Made by a program: the position numbers and the translations under genes. The notes under the pieces are model-generated. The model worked only from the letters and a program-made list of their open reading frames with translations, ran no database searches and was not told the DNA's origin. From Deltaproteobacteria bacterium (GTDB lineage Bacteria > Desulfobacterota > Binatia > UTPRO1), in assembly GCA_020848745.1 (NCBI GenBank), contig JADLHM010000092.1, positions 21,406-85,405 of the forward strand: a stretch of DNA of 64,000 nt, written 5' to 3'. How positions within the stretch are numbered: the first letter of the stretch is position 1; every line of letters begins with the position of its first letter. Shown in pieces: positions 35,260 through 42,047 of this stretch.

Positions 35260-35382
35260 GCGGCTCCGGCGAGCACGCGGGTCGGGCGAGCCCCTCCCGG
35301 AGCGCCCGGCCGCGGCATCGGCAGGGCCGACGCGGGCGAAGCGAGCCGCAGGAACGACGCGCGCCGGCACCTCGCCGACATG

Positions 35383-36261
35383 CTACGGCGCGCGCTTCAG
35401 GTAGGCGACGATCGCGCGCACCTCGGCGGGCGTCAGCACGCGCCGGAAGTGCGGCATGGCCGGCCGCTTGGTCGCGAGCATGTGCCAGACCGCCGTCCGC
35501 ACCTGCTCCGGGTCGCGGCGCCGGAAGTAGGCGCGGTCGAACACGACCGCCGGCCGCTCGCCCTCCTCGGCGAGGCTGCCGGCGCCGCGTCCGTCGTCGC
35601 CGTGGCAGGCGGCGCAGTAGCGGTCGTAGAGGACGTAGCCGGGCGAGAGCAGCCGCACGAACGCGACCAGCGAACGGAGCTCGCCCGCGGCGATCGGCGG
35701 CCCGATGGCCGGCATCCCGCCGCGTCCGTGGCTCGCGAGGACGCCGAGATCCTTCTCGTCCACGCTCGCCTGGAAGGCCGGGTCGGAGAGGTCGCGCGGC
35801 GTCCGCGCGCCCGGCGGCAGCGTCAGCTCGGGCGTTCCGGTGCGGCCGTGGCAGAGCTCGCAGCGGTCGACGTACACCGCCTGCCCCTCCTCGACGCGCC
35901 GCCACTCGATCGTCGGCAGCCGCTCGAGGTAGGCGGCGATCGCCTCCACCTCGCGGGCCCGCGATCGCAGCCGCTCCGGGTCGAGCGCCAGCTCGAGCGG
36001 CACGCCGCTCCGGATGCGCCGCACGATGTCCTCGGTCGGATAGCGATCGAGGAAGCCGCGCCGCAGGTCGCTCGGCGGGCTCGCGAAGAGCGACGCGTCG
36101 GGCCCGTCGCCGCGGCCGGTGACGCCGTGGCAGCGCTCGCAGTTCTCCGCGTAGAGGGCGCCCCCATCGGGAGCCTCCGCCCGCGCCGACCCGCCCGCGA
36201 GGAGGCCCGCGAGCACCAATGCCGCTGCCGCCGCCAACCGCCCGATCCGTTCCATCCTCAT
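35383..36261 (-). CDS. Triheme c-type cytochrome, periplasmic
   Basis: A 292-residue exported protein with a signal peptide (cleavage near GSARA) and three CXXCH sites: CERCH (41-45), CELCH (134-138) and CAACH (216-220). Each defines a small cytochrome domain. The last is followed by a conserved MPHF that probably supplies the axial Met. The start is the ATG behind CTTGGAGG. It is paralogous to the protein at 39339 and to the remnant at 16140. It probably carries electrons between periplasmic donors and acceptors. Confidence 0.88.
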   Translation of the reverse strand: MRMERIGRLAAAAALVLAGLLAGGSARAEAPDGGALYAENCERCHGVTGRGDGPDASLFASPPSDLRRGFLDRYPTEDIVRRIRSGVPLELALDPERLRSRAREVEAIAAYLERLPTIEWRRVEEGQAVYVDRCELCHGRTGTPELTLPPGARTPRDLSDPAFQASVDEKDLGVLASHGRGGMPAIGPPIAAGELRSLVAFVRLLSPGYVLYDRYCAACHGDDGRGAGSLAEEGERPAVVFDRAYFRRRDPEQVRTAVWHMLATKRPAMPHFRRVLTPAEVRAIVAYLKRAP

Positions 36262-36407
36262 GCGCACCTCCAAGAGCAAGCGTGCCGCCAACCCGCCCGC
36301 CGCGCCCCGCCGTGCCGGCGTTCCGAGCGATGGGACGACCCGCCCCCCGACAAGCGGCCTTTTTCCGAGGCCTGGGAACGATCCACGCCCCGGCGCGGCT
36401 CCGCGCG

Positions 36408-36423
36408 CGGCACGTCTCTTGGA
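36408..36423 (+). promoter_or_regulatory. Possible sigma-54-type promoter before the NtrC-like gene
   Basis: GGCACG-TCTC-TTGGA (within 36408-36423) has the GG-N10 spacing of a -24/-12 promoter. The -12 dinucleotide is GG instead of GC. The predicted start near 36434 leaves a 50-nt leader before the regulator gene, compatible with autoregulation. Weak, eye-based evidence. Confidence 0.28.
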
Positions 36424-36483
36424 AGGCAGGCCGGCGACGTCCGCTTGCGATCCGCGAGACCCAGGCCCTATGTGACCGCCCCC

Positions 36484-37851
36484 ATGAGCGCCGACCAAGC
36501 CCCGAAGGGCTCCATCCTCATCGCCGAAGACGAGACCGCGGTGCGCGAGAGCCTCGCCGAGGTGCTGCGTGACGAGGGCTACGAGGTGACCGCCGTCGGC
36601 GACGGCGACGCCGCCATCGCCGCCCTCGACAGCCAGGAGGTCGACCTCGTCATCTCGGACCTCCGGATGCCCGGCGCCGACGGCCTCACGGTGCTGTCGC
36701 ACGCGCGCAACGTGTCCCCCCAGGCGTTCGTGCTCCTCATGACGGCCCACGCGACGGTCGAGACGGCCGTCGAGGCCTTGCAGCGCGGCGCCCAGGACTA
36801 TCTCCTGAAGCCGCTCATCTTCGACGACGTCCTCCACAAGATCGCGCACCTCCTGCAGCACCGCCAGGTCGCGTGGGAAAACCAGCTGCTGCGCAGCCAG
36901 GTAACCAAACAGTGGGACTTCGACAACCTGGTCGGGCGCTCGGGGGCGATGCGCGACGTGATGAAGCTCGTGCAGCGCGTCGCGCCGACCAAGAGCACCG
37001 TGCTCATCACGGGCGAGAGCGGCGCCGGCAAAGAGGTCGTCGCGCGCGCGATCCACCACTTCAGCGAGCAGCGCGACCGCATCTTCCTGCCGGTGAACTG
37101 CGGCGCGATTCCCGAGAACCTCCTCGAAAGCCAGCTCTTCGGCCATCTGCGCGGGTCGTTCACGGGCGCCGTCGCCAACCAGGAGGGCCTCTTCGCGCGC
37201 GCCCGCGGCGGCACGATCTTCCTCGACGAGATCGGCGATCTGCCCCTCAATCTCCAGGTGAAGCTGCTACGGGCGATCGAGCAGAAGGAGATCCTGCCGG
37301 TCGGCGCGACCACGCCGTCGAAGGTCGACGTGCGCGTGATCGCGGCCACCAACTCGGACCTCGCGAAGGCCGTCGACGAGGGCCGCTTCCGCGAGGACCT
37401 CTTCTATCGCCTGAACGTCGTGGGCATCGAGATTCCCCCGCTCCGGGAGCGCCGCGAGGACCTGCCGCTCCTGATCGAGCACTTCGTCCGCATCCACAAC
37501 CGCGAGCTCAAGCGCACCTTCAAGGGCGTCGACGGCGCGACCATGAAGATCCTGATGGCGTCGCCCTGGAAAGGCAACGTGCGCGAGCTCGACAACGTGA
37601 TCGAGCACGCGATGATCCTCGGCGAGGGGGAGTGGATCACCCCGGCCGACCTGCCCCGCGCGCTCAAGGGCGACGCCGTGGTCGGCGCGCCGACCGGCGA
37701 GGGCCTCCGCGAAGCGATGCGCTCGTACGAGAAGGCCCACATCCAGTCGGTGCTCCTCAAGGTCGACCACGACAAGAAGCAGGCGGCCGAGATCCTCGGC
37801 GTGTCGCTCTCGTCGCTCTACCGGAAGATCGAGGAGCTCGAGATCTCGTAG
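36484..37851 (+). CDS. NtrC-family sigma-54-dependent response regulator
   Basis: A 455-residue regulator. The receiver domain (about 8-125) has the phospho-acceptor D59 in VISDLRMPGADG and K109. The AAA+ domain (about 145-375) has Walker A GESGAGKE, the sigma-54 contact loop GSFTGA (consensus GAFTGA) and Walker B GGTIFLDEIGDL. A Fis-type helix-turn-helix ends the protein (KKQAAEILGVSLSSLYRKI). It should activate sigma-54 promoters when phosphorylated, probably by the kinase 149 nt downstream. Confidence 0.94.
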   Translation: MSADQAPKGSILIAEDETAVRESLAEVLRDEGYEVTAVGDGDAAIAALDSQEVDLVISDLRMPGADGLTVLSHARNVSPQAFVLLMTAHATVETAVEALQRGAQDYLLKPLIFDDVLHKIAHLLQHRQVAWENQLLRSQVTKQWDFDNLVGRSGAMRDVMKLVQRVAPTKSTVLITGESGAGKEVVARAIHHFSEQRDRIFLPVNCGAIPENLLESQLFGHLRGSFTGAVANQEGLFARARGGTIFLDEIGDLPLNLQVKLLRAIEQKEILPVGATTPSKVDVRVIAATNSDLAKAVDEGRFREDLFYRLNVVGIEIPPLRERREDLPLLIEHFVRIHNRELKRTFKGVDGATMKILMASPWKGNVRELDNVIEHAMILGEGEWITPADLPRALKGDAVVGAPTGEGLREAMRSYEKAHIQSVLLKVDHDKKQAAEILGVSLSSLYRKIEELEIS

Positions 37852-37999
37852 GCCGCGGAGACTTTCCACCGCCCGCGGCCGGCGGCGAACGTCGAGCCCG
37901 CGCCCACCAGCTTTTCTTCCGCCGGTGTGATACGGGTCCACCGCGTGTTGATCTCGAAGATCCTCCCGAACGCGGCGGCATTCGCGCCCGAGCCGGAGC

Positions 38000-39325
38000 A
38001 TGCCGTCCTCCAATGACGAGCGCCCGAAGGCGGGGGCCGGCGATCCGGGCGGCACGGCTCCGGTCCTGACGGCCTCGAACCTCCTCGGCCGGATCGGCCT
38101 CGACGGGGCGGGCTGCGCGCGCCGCCTCGCGTTCCTCTCCTTCGATGCCGCCGACGTCGAGAACCTCGCCAAGCTGCGGACCTTCGCGCATGCGAACGTC
38201 GACGGGATCGTCGACGACTTCTACGGACACCTGCTCTCGTTCGAGGAGACCCGCCGCCTGCTCGCGGACCCCGACAGGGTCGCGCGGCTCAAGAAGGTCC
38301 AGCGCGAGTACTTTCTGCGCATGCTCGACGGTGATTTCGGGCGCGACTACTTCGAGAGCCGTCTCCGCGTCGGTGCCGCGCACGCCTGCACCGACCTCCG
38401 GCCGGAGTGGTACCTCGGCACGTACTCGCTCTACCTCCAGCTCCTCGCCGAACGGCTCCGCGAGCACTACCACGACGACCCCGACATGCTGCTCGCCCTC
38501 CTCGGCTCGTTCACCAAGGTCGTGTTCCTCGACATGGGCCTCGCCATCGACGGCTACATCCTGAGCGGCTACGTCGACCGCACGCTCGCGCAGGACTACC
38601 GCCGCATGGCCGAGGTCGCCGAGCAGGCGCTCGACGAGAAGGCCGAGCTCGAGCAGGCGAAGGCCGACCTCACCGGCATGATCGTCCACGACCTGAAGGG
38701 CCCGCTCGGCGGCATCCTCGCGGTCACCCAGCTCGCGCTCCGCAAGGCGGGCGGCGCGCCGACCGACCGCCACTTCGCGCAGATCCAGCGCAGCGCCCAG
38801 GACCTGATGCGGATGATCGAGAACCTGCTCGAGATCGACCAGATGCAAGAGGGCCGGCTCGAGCTGCGCCTGGAGCCGGTCGCCGTCGACGGCCTCATCG
38901 CCGAGTGCGGGGCGGAGTACCGGGCCGCGGCCGAGATCGCCGGGATGACGATCACCGTCGCGGCCGATGCGGCGCTTCCGATCCTGATGACCGATCGCTG
39001 GCTCCTCCGCCGCGTGCTCAACAACCTGGTGGTGAACGCCATCCGACACAGCGCCGCGGGCGCGATCGAGCTCGGCGCGCAGATGGCGAACGGGCACGTC
39101 GAGCTCCGCGTCCACGACAGCGGCCGCGGCATCGCTCCCGAGGAGCAGGCGGGCCTCTTCGAGCGCGCGCGCCGCCGACGCGGGGCCCATCGCGAAGACA
39201 CGGGCCTCGGGCTGGTGTTCTGCAAGATGGCGTGCGAACGGATGGGCGGCTCGATCGCCATCGAGAGCGCGCCCGGCAGCGGCACCAGCTTCGTGATCAC
39301 CCTGCCGGCCGAGGCGTCGCTCTAG
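38000..39325 (+). CDS. Globin-coupled sensor histidine kinase
   Basis: A 441-residue soluble kinase. Residues about 40-195 form a protoglobin/globin-sensor domain; GAAHACTDLRPEWYLGTY carries the likely proximal haem ligand H128. A coiled linker (about 195-225) leads to a HisKA domain with H230 in GMIVHDLKGPLGGIL. An ATPase domain with NNLVVNAIRHS, DSGRGIAPEE, GLGLVFCK and GSGTSFVITLP follows. Haem globins of this kind sense oxygen, CO or NO. No membrane helix. It probably phosphorylates the adjacent NtrC-like regulator. Confidence 0.92.
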   Translation: MPSSNDERPKAGAGDPGGTAPVLTASNLLGRIGLDGAGCARRLAFLSFDAADVENLAKLRTFAHANVDGIVDDFYGHLLSFEETRRLLADPDRVARLKKVQREYFLRMLDGDFGRDYFESRLRVGAAHACTDLRPEWYLGTYSLYLQLLAERLREHYHDDPDMLLALLGSFTKVVFLDMGLAIDGYILSGYVDRTLAQDYRRMAEVAEQALDEKAELEQAKADLTGMIVHDLKGPLGGILAVTQLALRKAGGAPTDRHFAQIQRSAQDLMRMIENLLEIDQMQEGRLELRLEPVAVDGLIAECGAEYRAAAEIAGMTITVAADAALPILMTDRWLLRRVLNNLVVNAIRHSAAGAIELGAQMANGHVELRVHDSGRGIAPEEQAGLFERARRRRGAHREDTGLGLVFCKMACERMGGSIAIESAPGSGTSFVITLPAEASL

Positions 39326-39338
39326 CGGGGAGGACGAC

Positions 39339-40265
39339 ATGGGGAGCGGAGCGCGAAGGCTGGCGGTGGTGGCGATGCTGATCGGCGGCGCGGCCCTCGC
39401 GTTCGCCGGATGCCGGCCGCCGGCGCCGAGCGCCCCGCCCGCGCGCGTCGCCACGGTCGCGGATTGGTCGGTCGCGCGCGGCGCCGTGCTGTACGCATCG
39501 TACTGCGGCGGATGCCACGGACCGTCGGGGCACGGCGACGGCCCGGTCGCCGGCGTGATCGACCTCCGTCCCGCCGACCTCCGCGCGCCCGGCCTCCTCG
39601 ACCGCAACAGCGACGACGAGCTCATCGCGCGCCTCCTGCACGGAACGCCGCTCCGCTCGACGCCGCGGCGGAACGCGGTCGCCGAGGACCTCGAGGCCGA
39701 CGCGATCAGCGCCTACCTGCCGACGATCTCGTACGCCCCCTGGGAGATCCTGCGCGTCGGCCGCTTCGTTTTCGAAGGCGCCTGCGCGCCCTGCCACGGC
39801 GCCTATGGCCAGGGCGAGGGCGTGCTCGGCGCCACCAACGAGCCGCCGCCCCCGAACCTCATGGTCGCACGCGAACGCCACGGCGACCGCACCCTCGAGC
39901 GCATCGCGATCGAGGGGATCGGCACCATGCCCCCGCTCGCCGACACCTTCGAGCCCGGCGAGCTGCGCGCGCTCGTCGCCTACGTGCGGCACCTCTCGAA
40001 GGGGTATCGCCTCTACGACACCTACTGCGCCGCCTGCCATGGCGACGACGGCCGCGGCGTGCACCCGGAAGACCTCCTGCCGCCGGCGACGAAGGCGCCG
40101 GTGATCGGCGCCGAGACCGTGAAGCGGCTCGGACCCGCCGCGACGCGCACCCGGGTCCTCCACATGCTGCGGCGCGAGTCCGGGCGCATGCCGCATTTCC
40201 AGGGTACGCTCACCGACGCGCAGCTGCGGGACGTCTTCGCGTACCTGCGCCACGAGTCGCGCTGA
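39339..40265 (+). CDS. Triheme c-type cytochrome lipoprotein
   Basis: A 308-residue exported protein. The lipobox AFAGC at residue 25 predicts membrane anchoring. Three haem sites occur at CGGCH (56-60), CAPCH (149-153) and CAACH (230-234), and a final RMPHF probably supplies an axial Met. Same three-domain plan as the 35383 protein; the two share YCAACHGDDGRG. It starts 13 nt after the globin kinase stop and precedes a CBS gene, so the three are probably co-transcribed. Confidence 0.88.
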   Translation: MGSGARRLAVVAMLIGGAALAFAGCRPPAPSAPPARVATVADWSVARGAVLYASYCGGCHGPSGHGDGPVAGVIDLRPADLRAPGLLDRNSDDELIARLLHGTPLRSTPRRNAVAEDLEADAISAYLPTISYAPWEILRVGRFVFEGACAPCHGAYGQGEGVLGATNEPPPPNLMVARERHGDRTLERIAIEGIGTMPPLADTFEPGELRALVAYVRHLSKGYRLYDTYCAACHGDDGRGVHPEDLLPPATKAPVIGAETVKRLGPAATRTRVLHMLRRESGRMPHFQGTLTDAQLRDVFAYLRHESR

Positions 40266-40288
40266 GCGCGACCAGAAGGGAACCCGCC

Positions 40289-40891
40289 ATGGTGGTCCGC
40301 GATTGCATGACGACGACCGTCGAGACCGTGAAGCCGGACGACGACGTCGCAACCGTGCGCGAGGTGCTCCGCCGCCGCCGCATCCGCCAGATACCGGTCG
40401 TCGCCGCCGGCCGCGTGATCGGCATCATCACCGACCGCGACGTCCGGGCCGTCACCGACGCCCGCACCACCGTCGACGCGGTCATGACGCCGACCCCCGC
40501 GACCGTCGCGCCCGACACCCCCGTCGAGGTGGCCGCCGCGACGCTGCGCCAGCGCAAGATCGGCGCCCTCCCCGTCGTCCTCGACCACGCGCTGGTCGGC
40601 ATCGTGAGCGAGAGCGATCTCCTCGGCGCCCTCGTCGATCTCTGCGCCCGTCTCGAGCAGACCACCGTCCTCGCCCTCGAGTGCGACGAGGACGCGAGCG
40701 CCGTCTCGCGCATCCGCGAGATCTTCGGACGCCACGGTGCCACCGTCGCCTGGATCAGCTCGGTCCGCACGCGCGGCGGCAAGCAAGCGATCAACGTCCG
40801 CGTCCGCATGCCCCCGGAGCGCGGCGCCACGGAGCTCCTGGCCGACGCGGGCTTCCGCGTCGTGTCGTGCGTCGCAAGTCCGAAGGGGTAG
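40289..40891 (+). CDS. CBS-domain pair protein with ACT-like C-terminus
   Basis: A 200-residue cytoplasmic protein. Two CBS domains (about 1-60 and 63-120; IRQIPVVAAGRVIGIITDRD and IGALPVVLDHALVGIVSESD) bind adenylates in this family. The C-terminal 70 residues (TTVLALECDEDASAVSRIRE, INVRVRM) look like a regulatory ACT-type fold. It follows the cytochrome gene by 23 nt. Relatives such as mycobacterial Hrp1 are induced by hypoxia. Confidence 0.85.
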   Translation: MVVRDCMTTTVETVKPDDDVATVREVLRRRRIRQIPVVAAGRVIGIITDRDVRAVTDARTTVDAVMTPTPATVAPDTPVEVAAATLRQRKIGALPVVLDHALVGIVSESDLLGALVDLCARLEQTTVLALECDEDASAVSRIREIFGRHGATVAWISSVRTRGGKQAINVRVRMPPERGATELLADAGFRVVSCVASPKG

Positions 40892-40979
40892 GAGCCCGCG
40901 ACCGCTACTCGTCGCCTTGCGCGACGCACCGACGCCTGGCAGCCTCGTGGGTACATTCGTGGCCACGAGGAGGACGCCC

Positions 40980-41249
40980 GTGACGACCGTCGGCATCCGC
41001 GAGCTCAAGGAATCCGTCAGCGACATCTTGCGCCGCGTGCGCGAACGGGACGAGACGATCGAGATCTCCTATCGCGGGGAGGTCGTCGCTCGCATCGTCC
41101 CGGTAAGACGCGAGCGCTCGCAGGCGGGTGCGCGGCGGCGCGCGCGTGCCGTGTGGAACGACATCGACCGCGTCGCCGACGAGATCAGCGCCCGCTGGCC
41201 ACGTGGGGTCGGCGCCGTCCGAGCCATCCGCGAGACCCGGCGTGGATGA
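40980..41249 (+). CDS. Phd/YefM-family antitoxin
   Basis: An 89-residue antitoxin. The N-terminus TTVGIRELKESVSDILRRVR and EISYRGEVVARIVPV match the Phd/prevent-host-death DNA-binding fold. The C-terminal half is the charged toxin-binding tail. The GTG start has GAGGAGG upstream. The stop lies within the first codons of the PIN toxin gene, the typical coupled arrangement. It probably represses its own operon. Confidence 0.88.
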   Translation: MTTVGIRELKESVSDILRRVRERDETIEISYRGEVVARIVPVRRERSQAGARRRARAVWNDIDRVADEISARWPRGVGAVRAIRETRRG

Positions 41250-41658
41250 CGTCGTCGTCGACGCCAGCGTGTTCGTGAGCCGGCTGCTTCGCACCGACCC
41301 CAACCACAGCGTCACGTGCGCGTGGTTCGAGAGCCGCGACCGCGCGGACGGACTGCTCGTCGTTCCGGCGCTCATGCCTCCGGAGGTCGCGGGGGCGATC
41401 GGACGCCGTATCCGCGATTCCCGCGTGACGCGCCGCGCGGTCGAGAAGCTGCTGCGGATCCCCGCGCTGCGCGTCGTCGCGGTCGATCGGGCGCTCTCCG
41501 GCCGCGCGATGACGCTCGCGGCCGAGCTCCGGCTGCGCGGCGCCGACGCGATCTACGTCGCGGTCGCGCAGCGCCTCGAGCTTCCCCTCGTCACCTGGGA
41601 CCGCGAGCAACACGATCGCAGCGGTCAGACCATCTCCGCGCGCAGACCGACGGTCTGA
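41242..41658 (+). CDS. PIN-domain toxin (VapC-like ribonuclease)
   Basis: A 138-residue PIN domain protein starting at GTG and overlapping the antitoxin by eight bases. Acidic active-site residues are visible in VVVDASVFVSRLL (first Asp), MPPEVAGAI (Glu), LRGADAIYVAVAQ (Asp) and PLVTWDREQHDR (Asp). It should cleave RNA when freed from the Phd-type antitoxin. Confidence 0.88.
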   Translation: MDDVVVDASVFVSRLLRTDPNHSVTCAWFESRDRADGLLVVPALMPPEVAGAIGRRIRDSRVTRRAVEKLLRIPALRVVAVDRALSGRAMTLAAELRLRGADAIYVAVAQRLELPLVTWDREQHDRSGQTISARRPTV

Positions 41659-41744
41659 GGCTACGTGCAAGGAACGGATCTCGTACGATTGACGCGCCCG
41701 CGCCGACGCGCCATGCAGAGCCCGTGACGCGCGCGAGCTCGACG

Positions 41745-42047
41745 ATGCCCCGCTTCCTCTTCACCGGGAGCGGCGGGCAGATCCTGCGCCACGTGCCGAG
41801 CTTCGCGAAGCTCTACTGGCGCCTCTTTCGCGACTGCCGCGTGCCGCTCCTGCCGAAGGCCCTGCTCGTGCTGATCGCGATCTACCTGTGCTCGCCCCTC
41901 GACGCGGTTCCCGAGCTGATCCCGGTCGTCGGCGCGATGGACGACCTCGCGGTCGGCCTCGCGGGGCTCTGGCTCTTCGTGCGGCTCTGCCCGCCGCCCG
42001 TCGTGCGCGCGCACGTGACCGCGATCGCCGCCGAGACCCGTGCCTAG
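41745..42047 (+). CDS. DUF1232 (YkvA-like) membrane protein
   Basis: A 100-residue protein with the DUF1232 signature: KALLVLIAIYLCSPLDAVPE followed by LIPVVGAMDDLAVGLAGLWLF, giving two membrane segments. The molecular role of the family is unknown. Its stop overlaps the GTG start of the large UPF0182 gene by eight bases, so the two are coupled. Confidence 0.82.
   Translation: MPRFLFTGSGGQILRHVPSFAKLYWRLFRDCRVPLLPKALLVLIAIYLCSPLDAVPELIPVVGAMDDLAVGLAGLWLFVRLCPPPVVRAHVTAIAAETRA

Noticed and set aside
36274..36291. Good-looking -24/-12 match on the minus strand (TTGGCGGCACGCTTGCT) before the triheme cytochrome
   Set aside because: The predicted transcription start would be only three bases from the ATG and would remove the ribosome site.
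32701..37851. Very long open frames opposite or across known genes (also at 3714-6983 and 51742-55794)
   Set aside because: They are side effects of high GC content. They run antisense to well-supported genes, are Arg/Ala/Pro-rich and show no domains. Only the 36484-37851 part of the first one is a real gene.
37851..37880. GGCCGCGG/CCGCGGCC hairpin after the NtrC-type gene as an intrinsic terminator
   Set aside because: Loop of 14 nt and no following T-run; such GC palindromes are frequent here.
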